This document shows, piece after piece, positions 50,480 to 62,870 of a stretch of 64,000 nucleotides of DNA. Position 1 is the stretch's first letter. Every line of letters starts with the position of its first letter. The notes under the pieces were generated by a model. That model searched no databases and was not told the origin of the DNA. It worked only from the letters and a program-made list of their open reading frames with translations. This stretch comes from Paragonimus westermani (taxonomy: Eukaryota; Platyhelminthes; Trematoda; Plagiorchiida; Troglotrematidae). The position numbers and the translations under genes were made by a program. The DNA is taken from assembly GCA_008508345.1 (NCBI GenBank), contig QNGE01000976.1, positions 134,556-198,555 on the forward strand, read 5' to 3'.

Positions 50480-52080
50480 CGTTTTAAGCTGTGGTAAAGT
50501 ATGTGAAAATGCGTCAAGTCGAATGGTTAATTCGTCTACTCCCAAACTGTCAGTGGACGTAAGTTCTCGTTGGTAGGCCTAACGTTCTCAAGGTTCCCAT
50601 CAAACTGGCCTATGCAGAATTGAAGGAAGTTCTGCTACGCTACGTAGTGTTCATGCTTTGAGGCAACGTAACGAGTAAAGTTCAGTACGCCATCCAAATG
50701 CGTCTCACCATGGTTTTACCCAATATTTGTGTAAAGAGGTTGTGAGCTGTAACCTCAATGACAACCCAGTACAAGACCCGGCGTTTCGACTGACTGTCGG
50801 CATTAACAACACGAATTTATTCTAGAGGTTACTGATGGGGCAAAATTTGCCACTTGCATATAGTTGCAAAATCTACGAGCAGAGGACCGATGTGTAGCGG
50901 TTCCGTGGAATAACTTACAGTCCTACCTTAAAAACCCTCCTGGAAACACCCAGTTTATCAGAGTTTGATTCCTTCGCCCGAAAGATTCGAAACGTTGCGT
51001 TCTATCTCTGATCTACTTACTGGATCCGGATTGTTAATTGTCATACATGCGGTAAACGTGGCCACTTAGAGTAAACTTGCTGAGGAGTTTGGTTAAAAAA
51101 AACGCCAGTATAATTTATGCGCTATATGTGACATTTGAGCAAAAAAATTCATTTAACAGAGTCGAACAGTCAGGTGCATAGACTAATTTCATCGTTTATA
51201 CGAATAGCAACGTGTTCATCACTCGAGGACGGTCCGGTAATCGACGTACACTCGGACTCATGTGAGTAAGGCTAACCTCGAGGTTCATTTAGTAACTTTA
51301 CAGACGTAGTGTAACTGGAGAGCAAGGGTGGCCATCCGCTTCCTGACATCTGAGCTGAGCCTAACGATTCTAGGAGTAAGGGTTTGGGGCGGCTGGATAC
51401 TTTCTCGACGCTCGCCACCGGTGATATGGAGAGATTGGACGCAACAAAATTCAGATTTTGTCGGTTGATCGTTAGAGAATCATGTAATACAGGTAGCACG
51501 AAGCACACTACAGCGAAATTGGTCAGTTTTCCGGATATATGGTATTTTGACTTATGGTTCCGAGGACGATACCCCTGATGCTTATGAGCAGCTAAAAAAC
51601 CGCAGTCCCAATAACCCATGTAGAGTCACTCGCACAGGCAGCTACGATCGTTATTGCGACAAGAAGTTACAGAAGAATTCAGAAAAACACGGTGGGGATT
51701 ACCGAATAAGGCTGAACACTGCTCAAAGATATGCAACAACCACGGCAAAACCCAAAGAACTGCCTAATTCGTTGTCGGTTTATAAAAAAAGATCCACCTT
51801 GCTAACGCCTGTCAACAACTCCCTCTGCTACCTGGGTCTCAGCCGCTGATAACAAATATGCTATGGGGCCCTCGCGATACGATTTCTTACCATTCAGACT
51901 ACAAATGTCAATAGAAAAATCCCAAGCGGCTTGTGACAAGATATTTGACGGGTCTACACGCTAGGATAACTCAACTGTCGCCAGCAAGACTAGGAATGAA
52001 GGGAACCCTTGAATAATGCCAGTGCCTGAACGCCTCACGGAAGCCAGTACATCGATCAACCCGAAGACATAAAAAGTTGA
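50480..52080 (+). mobile_element. Decayed Ty3/gypsy retrotransposon (gag and reverse transcriptase)
   Basis: Gag: a CCHC zinc knuckle C-x2-C-x4-H-x4-C (NCHTCGKRGHLE, stop, TC) at 51039-51080, preceded by gag-like text (LAYAELKEVLLRY) at about 50610. Pol: the frame at 51547-51849 contains KHGGDYRIRLNT, a form of the gypsy CGDYRxLN block. Downstream RYDFLPFRLQM, SQAACDKIFDG and then a stop, DN and VASKTRNEG match the order LPFGL, FQ..MD.IL.G, YxDD and VASKTxEEH of gypsy reverse transcriptases. The catalytic YxDD is destroyed and several stops are present, so the element is dead. Confidence 0.7.
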
Positions 52081-53528
52081 TGTAAATGATTTGAAAACTC
52101 ACGGATTCACCACTAGACCTGATAGGTTTCAGCTACACCCTATCCGCTACCGACTCGTAACCAACGTGCAAAGAGTTCTTAGAATCAGGGCTACCTAAAA
52201 TTGATCACAGGATATTTGCATCTCTGCATCCACATTATCCCGAATTTCGCCACCCCAGCTGTACTACTTATTATGGGTTAAGTGACAGGTGACTGGGCAA
52301 AGGCTGTTACATTCGAAGCGGTTCTACATGGTTTCATACAGTGTGTTGCCAATCGCCCGATTCTGCCTACTTTTTTCGCCGTAGTTCCATGTAGTTAAGC
52401 ACAGACGTGTCGGAGGTTGAACTCAGGACTATATAGAACACGACGGTTTCCCGACCAGTTCCACTTCCAGAGTGATGAACAAAGTAAAGGCACGTTCTTA
52501 AACGCAGAAAGAATCCTTTGGAATAGTGTAGGCGGTCCGGAGGCTACATGTTATCGTATCACTTTATGGTTGAAATTCTCTAGGTCTGTTATTTCATCTT
52601 GTAAGCTGGCTTTGTATCACCAGAGGAGCTGTACAAACGTAAGCGACATCTTATGAGATCATGTTGCAAACTTTCACGGAAGAATTAATATTACAAGTAA
52701 GGAAGAAGCTGCTTTTCAAGTGTAAAAAGAGCCGCTGATCCAACGGAGCGGCAAACTGTGTGGCAGAAATTGAGTGGTCATACTGCACAGTCTCCGGAAG
52801 ATGGTGTGCAATTATCCCCATAATCTTTACATATGGATCGACAGAATGAAAACACCTAACTGCAGATGGACGCTTTGAGCAGTAATCGGCCAAAGAACTG
52901 CGATCATCGTTTTCACAAGACCAAATCCCGAAATGAGGACCAGGGACCCTCGCATGAAAACTAAACGTCGCGGCAAGGTACACACGCAGAATAATGTGGA
53001 CCGCTCTTCTACAGATATCTCACCTTCGTACAAACCGACTCGCGCTCTATGTGGTTTCAAGTCTGCCTGACCAGGGTCCTCATGTAATGAGATCGGACTG
53101 CGGAGCATTTTGATTGGCGAAATTTGAGCCAATAAGAACTCGCGCATAAACGCAAACAGAACTGATCGATCGGCGCCAATCAGTCGAAAACGGTGGTCCA
53201 CTGATTCAACAAATTTCTTCGGAAGAGTGAGTGATTTTAAAAAAGCGTGTCGCATTTAAACAACCGAACTGACTATATCATGGTAATGGAATGTGGCAAC
53301 GTAACGTGCTTGTCGCCCAATAGCAATCTAAAACGTAAACACCATTGGTGCACCATAAAAAGCAGTTTTTCTAACAAACTGAAGTTGCCCAGTGCCGCGC
53401 AGACTACTGTTGTTCTGAAATTCTCGATATGATAACCATTTATGCGATACGCCACGACAAAGTTTTGTATCCAACTCAAATTAAGCTTTTGTAGTCATTA
53501 AGACAGTTCTGAGTATGACCAGTGATAA
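52081..53528. other. Intron sequence with overlapping minus frames, unidentified
   Basis: Minus frames 52651-52983 and 52827-53255 overlap in different frames, and both read as protein in places (EEDPGQ-like and ADRSVLFAFMREFLLAQI). No family recognised; I suspect a repeat. Confidence 0.3.
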
Positions 53529-53552
53529 ATGATAGCACTTCAATGCTATCAT
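53529..53552. repeat. 9-bp perfect hairpin
   Basis: ATGATAGCA and TGCTATCAT flank a 6-nt loop CTTCAA. Confidence 0.8.
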
Positions 53553-55599
53553 GAGAAAAAAGCCGGTTCGATAATAATGATTGTAGTTACTTCTGTGGAG
53601 CGCTCAGACAACCACCTTCCAACGAAAAAACGGGAAATCTCGCATGAAACTTGAAGAGTGTTTTCAGTTTGACACACTCTAGGTACTTTCATAGATAAAT
53701 CTCTTCCGCAATAACGGAATGTTGTACACTTTCTACTCAATATGCGTCTCTATTAGACCATGGTTTTCAAGTAAAAAGTAATGTAGCTAGCACAAATTTA
53801 GAATTTGGAATGATGTGGTTTCAAGTAAGTTAAAAATGTACAGTGTGCCTTAATCAACCTGATAAGCTAGTCAGATAGGTTTTCCAGCGTGCACATTTAC
53901 AACATGATGTTGGAGTGTACATTTTGATGGAACCTAATTAGTTCATTTGTAGTGGAAATTAATTGTAGAGAGGCCATTCGGTTATATGGCCACAGTTAAG
54001 CAAGCAAGGACCATTCCGAATACACAAGATATCTGGCTTGCAATGTCGACGCCGTTGCCATCATTCGCAAACCTGGTTGAGGGCGCCCTTAGAGATGTAC
54101 GGCATAGCGCACGTTTAATACATCGCGTCTTCAGTTTTGCGGACAAAAACATCCATAGTCGTAGGTGAGTTTTCCCAAATTCGAATACAAAGTAGAAGTT
54201 TCACGTAAGCGTAGATATAAGCCTGATAAGCTGTATTGTCGTTTACTTTGAGCGAGGAAAGTGGCTGAGCGGAAAAGTGATTCTGTTAGCCTGTTAAATA
54301 AAGCTAACTCCAATTCTGTTATTATCATTAACATTATCCTTTGTAGGTTTGAGTCGAACGCGCACGTACTATGGCTCGGACTGCAGTTGGTACCGACAAC
54401 AATTCAAAAAGTACCAGAGGCAGAAAGAAGGAAAAAATAATGAGCCCCTTGAAAAGAAGGAGAAAGAATTCAACCATTTTGCGGTTACCAGCTCTCCACT
54501 GACTGTGAAATACCACCGTGTCCAACAGCGTTTACAACCAGCTGTCCGAACGGTCGCAAACTCTTCGAACAGATAAACAGCACTTACTCACCTTAATCAG
54601 TGGGATAGTCATGAATTTTGTAGCCTATGAACAATTCATAAATTTCGACCCATCACCAGCAACTACAGTGAACAATGTGAGGTGTGGCAGACTCTCCGTA
54701 GGCTCACGGAGAACGTGACACGATCAACGGAGATACCGCACTATAATTGCCTCAGTTATCCGCCGCAAACTTGCGTACATCCCAAATACTCTCCAACGGA
54801 CTGTTGCACTGTCCACACGACCTGTCTATTTGATACAGCCATCACGGATTGTCGGAATGTAATCAGAAAGCTTAAAGACAACTTTCAAGACGTACCACCT
54901 CCTCCGCGGACTGTTTAACGATCAGACCGCTACGACTCTCCGGCTGTGCAGGCAAGGCATCCAATTTTGTTCCGGCTCGAATGCGAACAGCTCGTCGTGC
55001 AGATGAGTTGTGTGAAGACACACCTGAAAAAAGGTTAAAGCAAGTTTAGCTGAGTTATATCAATAAGTTCGAATTTAAAATCAGTGTAAAGAGAAAAATA
55101 TAAAATATCCGACCAGATTCAGCCGCTTCAAGGAAGAAACTCTACAGATAGAAATAAGTCAGAGATTACCGTTTTGATGGTTGGGAACAGTGGTGGTATT
55201 GTTTGTAGCTCGGGTTGATGGTTTTGGTATTGATATGTCACCTCGCCTGGTGATGAAACGTTTGCAACCTAAATGCCAAGCTCGGCGAACATATCAATAC
55301 CATTACCGTTTTGAGTTCAAACCCTCTGCACCAGAACTTCGAAGTGGTAAACTACCATTGGCTGTCGGTTAATACGAAACCAAAACAACACAATTCCCGT
55401 TTCATTGAAGTAAGACATCGCGCTGCAAGCACAAGTGGACCCAGCAATTGCAGCTACCTCGAACCGGATGTACTTCGTGTAGATAGGCTTCAGTCCAATG
55501 AAAACGGTTGGCCTCAGTAACCACCAACGAAATGGTGGACAATTGCCGCCGCTGAGAAAGACAATTTTCACATCTCCTTTTGGACACAGTGACTGTGAC
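53553..55599. other. Intron sequence, nothing recognised
   Basis: The frames at 54334-54576 overlap on both strands without motif. A coding-like but stop-laden stretch at 55250-55510 (plus) is unidentified. Confidence 0.35.
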
Positions 55600-55710
55600 T
55601 CTGTGGAATAATGGTTAGGTGTCTTGACTACCGTTCTACAGTGACCCACCATTCCAACACTTATTCACGGGTCGGATGTTCGACTGTCCGATATATGTGG
55701 TGACAATGAA
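55600..55710 (+). repeat. tRNA-like SINE piece, second copy
   Basis: GTGGAATAATGGTTAGGTGT recalls an A box, and ACGGGTCGGATGTTCGACTG a B box. The block TTATTCACGGGTCG plus CCGATATATGTGGT matches the copy at 18485-18570. The 100-bp repeat at 55849 lies about 140 bp downstream and may be its tail. Confidence 0.5.
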
Positions 55711-55848
55711 AGTCAACCAGTTTGAGCCAAGTGCCCCTTCTTTCGTTAGTAGTCATTATGCTCACCTAGTTCCTGAAAACTGTCAGCCCATTCTGGCATT
55801 ACCCTGCAGGTTTGTAAGCCAGTCACAAAGGCTTGATGAGTTTCAAAC

Positions 55849-55950
55849 TCACCAATAGCGATAGAAGACATACATCGCGAGATGTTAACATTTCGTTTAC
55901 TCTCTTCAGTCACGAACGTAAAACATTAGAATATATAGAACATGCGGTTT
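55849..55950 (-). repeat. 100-bp dispersed repeat, copy 2 (inverted)
   Basis: Near-exact reverse complement of 39064-39164, with only a few mismatches. Both copies lie in introns of the transporter gene. Confidence 0.9.
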
Positions 55951-56405
55951 CGAACTATAAAACAAGGGACTACAATAGCTAAAACAAATAATTTAAGCCG
56001 TTAATAGGTAACTGCGAACTTAAACCCGAGACAAAAAGTAAGCATTCCACGTTTCTGCAAATGCTCTCGAGCTTGGTGACATAACTCTAAGCTTCAACGT
56101 GTAGACATTTAGGTGGAAGTGAAAAAATTTGTGACAGAGCTGTGATCTCCGATCAACAAGATTTCAGTCCGAGCTCCGTTCAGCGTGTGGAACGAACGCG
56201 TTGTATACATTCCAAGGCATGCTATGAAAACCAAGAGGTCACTACATCTGTTCCAAATCTCCTTGCCGTTTTCAATATTGACAGAAGTTTAACACGTACT
56301 AACTCCGGTTGTGACCATAGGTTTATCAAAAAGAAACAAGAGCGAAAGGTAATCAAATAATTGCTTGAAAAAAAAACCATATATTCCAGGGCCAATGGTA
56401 ATTAC

Positions 56406-56890
56406 CAACAAAATCAACTGATGGCAGGCTCGCAGCATCTGCAGAATGCACCTGATCCAGGTCCTCATTCTTCGGAAAGGCGTTTTCTCCATGGCTGACT
56501 CTTACGGGATCTACTACACTATCTGGTATAGACATCGATTCTCGCTTCTGCAGTGAGTCAGACCCGCTCTCTTCTTTTTGCGGAGGTAGACGAGCTGTCG
56601 GGGACTTCACTGATGAGCTCATAATACTTGGAGTGCCCTGTGCTGCCGCACCAGAACGCTGCTTCAGACCGGCGGAGCGGGAGGTACATCCATCACTCGC
56701 GCGTCTATCCTCCTGCATGGTGGTTTCCACACAGCCAGACTTGTAAGTGTGCGAACGGTCGCTCACTGGGACACCAACGCCCAGAATGCTTTGAGCCGAG
56801 CGGCGTCTATCGGCAGTGAGATCATTTTGCTGATAAACACGGTTTGCGTTTTCAGCTATATTGTTCGAAAGAGAAACTCTCCGACGTTCT
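56406..56890 (-). CDS. ABCC1-like: ABCC exon: long Ser-rich L0 linker
   Basis: A 485-bp exon, open throughout, encodes about 161 hydrophilic residues rich in Ser, Arg, Gln and Asp. It begins with ERRRVSLSNN, and its first base joins in phase to the 58055 exon. It adds a long disordered stretch to L0, which is about 100 residues in human MRP1. RRRVS and RRRSA resemble basophilic (PKA-type) phosphosites; that is a motif reading, not evidence of use. The acceptor is TTTTAG at 56891. The donor taken here is GTAATT at 56405, which leaves a one-base phase that does not fit the next visible exon. An internal GTAAGA after VVDP would give phase 0 and fit it, so the 3' border is uncertain. Confidence 0.82.
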
Positions 56891-58054
56891 CTAAAAGAAT
56901 GAGCACAGCACGTGTATCAAGCTAAAGACAAGTTTCACAGAACACTAACCAACAGAATCATGACAGGATCAAATGTTGTTGATCAAGAGAATAACTTCTC
57001 AATCAGCTTGACAGACAGCAGTTCGTAGCGCATAGTACGAACGAGGACAAATTGATGGAGGCACACAGCGACACTGCCGGTTCGGCTTCAATCAGTACAG
57101 TAGTAAAAGTGGAATGTATGCATAAAACACCATAAGGTCTTAGTATTTGCAGTTCAAGTTTATTGTCAGCCTGACATACACGAGATAACGGAAGAAAACT
57201 TGATTGAATATGAGAATTCGACGGTGTTCAAAGATTCACTGACAACCTAGTTAGGCACGTCGTGCAAACTCAGTTCGAACGAAACAACTGAGGTTATGTG
57301 GCTGAACCGGATAACCATATTTATTAAGACACTGAATGTACAAGTGGTGATTTTTTCCATCAAAATGTGCATCGCTTCGGCACACCAAACCTGATGACAA
57401 CAACAACGATGTTCACCTGAACCGAAGTTAGTCGTGGTTTACCGTTTGCGGTCGATCGTACACATTTATAACTGTGACATGCAGATGAACATGGCATCGG
57501 ATAGTTCACTGTTGGGTTCGACATTTTCAGCTTTGAGCTGTACTCGTGAGTATAATGGATTGGGCTGCAGCTGATCCTAACAATGGATTTCAGAGTATCA
57601 AAATAATAAATTGATGTGAATGTAACGAGAGAAGAAGAGAAAAAGTGAGGTTTCACAAAAATGAAGTCAACAACTTTACAGATGTAGACTTACAACTGAC
57701 TGGAACACATGACCACGTCATAGTACTTCGTCCCAGAGGTGTCGATGATCGTGAACTCCCTAACCAAATAAATGGCATCTACCATCCTTGATCACCTGGA
57801 CAGCAAAGGCTGTTACAGTCCATGATCATGTCATCCCTTGACCGCTTCGCGGTTTCTCCTATCTATCAGCAGCCAAAGGTGGATGTCAACAAATCCTGCT
57901 GGGCTACGGAGTAAATGACTTGTGAGGCATAACAGCCACTATCAAAAATGGTAATGGATTTTAGATATTATCTTAAAAAACGCGAACAACCATGATTCGC
58001 TATGAATGGGGTAATATCATCTAAACAGCCAGGATAGCAGTGCTATCAACTTAC
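56891..58054. other. Intron between the first two visible L0 exons
   Basis: A 1.16-kb AT-rich intron with a GTAAGT donor and TTTTAG acceptor. No other feature seen. Confidence 0.6.
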
Positions 58055-58201
58055 TGATAGTAGTTGACAGACTGTTTCGGAATAACATTCACATCCAGAT
58101 GCTTGGAAAACTGTTTAGACACAATGCTAGCGCAATGTACGTCGTCCAAGTTCCAAAGATCAGACATTTCCAGCGGTTTCCGATACCCACGATAAATTAA
58201 A
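58055..58201 (-). CDS. ABCC1-like: ABCC exon: L0 linker start (RGYRKPLEMSDLW)
   Basis: This 147-bp exon encodes the L0 signature after the last TMD0 helix; RGYRKPLEMSDLWNLD is a close match to the RGYRQPLEGSDLWSL block of MRP1. The acceptor is a pyrimidine tract ending in AG at 58203-58202, and the donor is a consensus GTAAGT at 58054-58049. The exon starts with one base of a split codon and ends with two. The first base of the next exon completes a Gln codon, so the junction to 56890 is in phase. L0 is cytoplasmic, membrane-associated and needed for transport in MRP1. The exon that should precede it, with the FWW motif, was not found between here and 64000. Confidence 0.93.
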
Positions 58202-60043
58202 CTTGAGTAAGAAAAAAAAACAAAAAAACACATTAAAATGTCCGGCTAGAGTACAATTGTGCATAAATAATTTAAAGTAAAAGCCACGCACACAGAAGCC
58301 CATCATTCTTGTGTTTTGGTTCTCGCACTAGTTCAGAAAGCTCCCCCAGGTAGCGTTTGACGATACAACATTTATATAATCTTGACTGTCTCAGTTCACT
58401 AAAGCGAACCTCATGGCATTTCAGTGGTCAAAAAGTTCGGAAACTCAGGCAGATGGTCACCTTATACATTAAAGTTTTCCCTTTGTATAGACTTTACGAG
58501 CGATGTAATTCCAGTTTCAACTTATCACGGCGACGTTTACGAATTAGCGGAGACGAATATTCATAATGAGTGTTTTAAAAATTTTTCACGTGGTATACGC
58601 CAACAAACCTCCTTGCTATCATCGAAAACAAAGCGGTACAAAGTGATTAGCATAATTAAAACTCTGTAAATTTGCATGAAGCTTGACTTCGAACGATTAA
58701 CCAATTTCGAACATGAAATTACACGTTGCGCGGATTAAGACAGTTTGCTCCACTAAGCCCACAAGGCTCTGTGGAACTCTGAAGCAAAAACAAAACTGAA
58801 TAATTTGTCATTTTTTATAGCCAGAAACGCGCTAAGGCAGAAAGCAAACAGTGAGTTAATATTTGGCTTAATAATGAGGCTTTGCTAATTACCTGCTCGT
58901 TCAGCTCACTTCATCGGCGCAGTGCGTGAGTACACTTCGAACTTAACGGCCGAAAGATGACTGGACCCGCCAAAGTGTTGATAAGCAGACGCACAGACAT
59001 CGTTCAGTGATCCAAATGATAACATCAATGAAGTGGCCTTTTTTTCGGTCAGCCGTTCACGCTAGTAAGTCGTTTTATGATCTTGAGGCTCAGAATTGTC
59101 TTGAATGGCTTGCATATTCAAAATACGTGCAGTTTAAATGAAATGAACAAGACCAGGAAGAAATAGTCACTTTCACTGTGAAGTTAACATCACAAAAACC
59201 GTGAAGCATCGTGCTGGGAAGTATAGTAATACTTAAATAACCCATGCAACCCTAACTGCCTTGTTTTGAAACTGGCTAAATGCCACTTTACCCAGTTTGA
59301 TAGAATCCTTACAATTTGACCGGAAGAGTGAATAAACTTATGAATATTGTAGTTCTGAGACAGTCACTATCGACCGGACTATAAATAAACGTCTGCAGAC
59401 TCCATTTCTCTAATGTAGCATCAACACCACTTGTCCAACGTATAACACATCAAAGCAGAAGGCGAAGGACTAACAGTGATAATTGACGGACAATTATCAA
59501 CAATTTTGGGCAATTTACTCGACCCGAAAAGTGAGAGGGACTGAACACAGTTACAACACTTTAGAATTTATTTTCCATGGCTGCAAAGCTAGCACAATAA
59601 AAGTGCATTACCTCAAGGCATTTTGGAGAGGAGGAAAAATCTTGACGATTACTGACAAGTAGTCAGAGAATTCGATCTGTCTCGGAAGTCCTAGTTCAGG
59701 AGTTATCGACTGCAGTCAACAGACCAGTCAATGTGTCTCCTATCGCGTAAATCGATCGATACTTACAACCGAATGTGGCTGGACGTCCAAGTACGAAAAT
59801 TTGGTCGCGTCCAGTGTGAGGCGAATGGCTCAGTGTTCAACGCCGTTTCCTTTTGAAGGCTTAGTCAGAGTTCTAACCTCAGCCAAGGCAAGGATGTGCA
59901 CTACTGACGAACCGTAACAAGAGCGAAACTCCAGTCCAGTAGTTATTTCCGAAAGACACTGGCTGGAAAGTCTATATGAATACTTAGGGTGTAATCAAAT
60001 ATGAGTGATGTTCAACTCGTAATCTTGACTACGTTGGATAGGT
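58202..60043. other. Upstream intron, nothing recognised
   Basis: I searched the minus strand for the FWW-containing exon that should precede L0, and for TMD0 helices, without success. The pyrimidine tract next to 58202 is the L0 acceptor. Confidence 0.5.
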
Positions 60044-60379
60044 TTAGCAAGCACGTGAGATGGCGGGATGCTTTAGGTTTAAAAAGGTGGCACCTCCGGA
60101 AATCTTTTGCGGAACCGGAGTGAGATCAGGAACAACCTGTTTTTGAACACCAGAATGTTGACAAACAGTGATGAACACCGTTCGGTCAGTTGGCTTAACT
60201 TTAACATGAAAGAATGAAGTCCCGGAACGCAATTCGATGATACACAGATGTCTGGCAATTCCCAGCACATAAGGAATCAAACCTTGAAAAATCGTTGATT
60301 CATTCAATACGGCCTGAACCAGTACACCGGGTTCAATGAATTCAAGAAAATTAGCGGGTATTTCACGTAATTATTTCGA
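60044..60379 (-). CDS. Unidentified open frame of about 110 codons
   Basis: Open on minus from about 60379 to a TAG at 60044. It reads REIPANFLEFIEPGVLVQA, VLNESTIFQGLIPYVLGIAR, HLCIIELRSGTSFFHVKVK and PTDRTVFITVCQHSG. The composition is strongly protein-like (mixed beta and helix). There is no ABCC homology and no clear splice acceptor at its head. It may be a retroelement fragment or an exon of an unknown gene. Confidence 0.35.
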
Positions 60380-61710
60380 AAAGGAAGGATGTATCAAGAA
60401 CGCTAGAGCATCAAGATTTGTAACAGGTGCACTGAAAGAGCGACTCTGTATTCAAAATTCGCTTCGAAACATAACAGCAAGGAGTTCATTTCACCCTCCG
60501 ATCACCTGTTCGGAGTTACCAGCCATACTTCCAGCTAACTGTGATGTTCCGTTTCTTCTCTGTGCACCTTTTGAAGATAGCCACCAATGGTCAAACAACA
60601 CAATTAACAGTTATAGGAGACCTTATCTGAAATGGTCCCTTTCTACGAAGTAAGTTTCTCAGTTCAGACAATAGTCAATTTACAACGACTGCATTTGTCG
60701 CGTACAAAAACTTCGGATAAGCATGTTCTTTCGACGTTCACAACTAACGTTTTCAAAGCCCACTATAACCAGCAGGCTATTAGTCTCCCGTGAAGTATGG
60801 TTTTCGCTATTTACAAAGAAAGATTTCATAATCCCTTAAACTAAAATAGGTGATTCCATTCTATGCGACCGAACCGTAATTTAAAACAGTTCCTTACCTT
60901 CAGAAGTCTGAACAGAACCATTAGAACTCGAAAATTGGCAGACGCAAACATTTCGTATTGATTCGTCAGTACCAAAGTTACAGTAACATGAAACGGTTTT
61001 CTTGCACCGAACAGTCAGGGGAGTAGGGTGGATAGTCATTCGGTGGGTTAGGAAAGGTCACTAAGTCTAAGGCAGGGTCAAGCTCACGATCAATCTTTTC
61101 CGAACACACAGGGTTGGCTCCAGTCGGTCGATTGCGACCTCCTCAGGAATCTTGGATTGGGGAGACATAATAGGATTCCGAATGCACAAACTAGGTCGAT
61201 AATGCGACCAGTAGTCAGGACTTGTCTTGCGAATGTGGACACCGGCTGTTTGTATGTTTCAACGACATTGTTGTTCTTCTATAGTACAGAGTTCTGCACC
61301 CATCTATTCAAACGTTCCTTCACCCTGCAAATCAAGCACCTCCCGGTTTTGTCCATTCAACTTTCTTTGCAGTCATGTAAATTGGTAGGTACAATGTGAG
61401 GCGGCACCGACAGGCTGATCTCCTTTGATTGATGGCACAGGCAACTTTCGGTTTCGAGCTGATGCGCAAAGTTCGGCTGCGTTAAATGTTCGTTTGGTGG
61501 GATTCATCGGTCTGCAATTTTTGCTGAGTGCTACTGTCACCTTCAAAAGCAATTCCATACAAACTTTCTCCTTTCCCACTTTGACCACCTGTTCGGACAG
61601 TAGTTTCGGCCTACTATGCTTTTCTATGAACCTTTTCGATGCCAGTTAGATTGCATTACTGATTTGATCAAGCCTAACTCCTTCGTAATTCTATCCGGTG
61701 TACAGGTCGG
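60380..61710. other. Sequence upstream of the PLE array, nothing recognised
   Basis: Plus frames 60336-60653 and 61157-61399 show no motif. Confidence 0.4.
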
Positions 61711-62535
61711 TCATGCCCGTGTGAATGGTGTACTCACTAGTGCGCGTTTATGGTGGACTGATGTGAAACTATTAAAGTTCAGGAGTGGACCGAACCGCGT
61801 GGATTTCCTGTAGACAGCCCTTTGAATAGAGCCATCTTCCCGGCTACTAACGAGGATATCTAGAAACGGCAAACAACTACCAGTCTCAAATTCACACGTT
61901 ACCTTCAGGTTGAGATAGCTATTTAAGCGTTGCACTAGGTTACCTATTGCCTGTTTGAACCGACTGAATACTAATGTATTGTCAACGTGGCGTTTGTAGT
62001 ATTACGGACTTGCCATATCTGTGGCTAACTCCTGCTCAGTCCTTAACACGAGAGTCTGCTAAGATGGACCGTAGTGGACTTTCCATGGCTGCTTTGTCTA
62101 TTTGGCGGTGGCACCGATCAAGAAAACTGATGGAACCTGACGTCTTCACTGCATAACAATAAATTTTCCGTCAGACAATCACTGGGCAGAGACGAAGTAA
62201 CGTGGCTCGTTTCAACAACCTCACAAGTATAATCGATTGCCTCGTAGTGGGACATACATGAACAGTGGTTGAACGTCCACGGAACAAGTCAAGTCATTAG
62301 CGAGATTGATTTTGTCCAAGTCACCGATCAACATCAAGGAATCTTTAACGGAACACGCCTGAAACTTTGGTTTTAATGGCTTTAGGGTAGTGCCTAACCA
62401 GCGTGCCACTTTATGGAATGGAGGACTAGTCATCGCCAGGATAGACCTAAGCGATATGTCAGACTTGTGTATCCTAAGGAAGCTGTGGAGTTGAGGTGTC
62501 GACGACCAAAATGATTTGAAAGATTCGCAATTCAT
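61711..62535 (-). mobile_element. Penelope-like element reverse transcriptase, copy A (degenerate)
   Basis: Read on minus from 62535: LHSFLRIHKSDISLRSILAM; motif A CSVDVQPLFMYVPLRG (about 62300); motif B AMESPLRSILAD (PLE form MGSPLGPILAD, about 62090); motif C YYKRHVDNTLVF at 61978-61989, where the catalytic YVDD has become HVDN; then the thumb CLPFLDILVSSREDGSIQ and YRKST. Order and spacing are those of PLE reverse transcriptases. Both catalytic changes and the stops after motif B make it inactive. It lies immediately downstream of copy B in the same direction. Confidence 0.88.
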
Positions 62536-62577
62536 GTCGACAGCTGTGCGCAGTTGTAAAAAAGTAAAAGGTTCATG

Positions 62578-62870
62578 ATGGACTGATGTGAAACTATTAA
62601 AGTTCAGGAATCCACCGGACCACGTGGATTTCCTTTAGACAGCCCTTTGAATAAAGCCATCTTCCCGAATGACTACTAGTGCATCGTCGACGTAGCGTTT
62701 GTAGTATGAGAGACTTGTCATGTCTGAGGCCAACTCCTGCTCAGTCCATAACAACCAAAATGTCTTCTAGGATGGGCTCTAGTGGGCTATCCATAGCTAC
62801 GCATCTAGTTGGCGGTAGCACCGATCAAGAAAAACGGAAGCTGACGTTTTCAGTACATAACGTAATTGTT
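62578..62870 (-). mobile_element. Penelope-like element reverse transcriptase, copy B (deleted)
   Basis: Homologous to copy A in two blocks: 62578-62672 matches 61742-61837, and 62683-62870 matches 61970-62150. About 130 bp between them is missing. On minus it shows motif B MDSPLEPILEDIL and an intact motif C YKRYVDDALVV (YVDD at 62683-62694). It ends about 40 bp before copy A begins, so A and B form a head-to-tail tandem as is typical of PLEs. Confidence 0.85.

Noticed and set aside
26728..54920. Weak similarity between about 26728-26765 and 54886-54920.
   Set aside because: Only about three quarters of 31 bp match, with no extension. It could be chance in Pu/Py-rich sequence.
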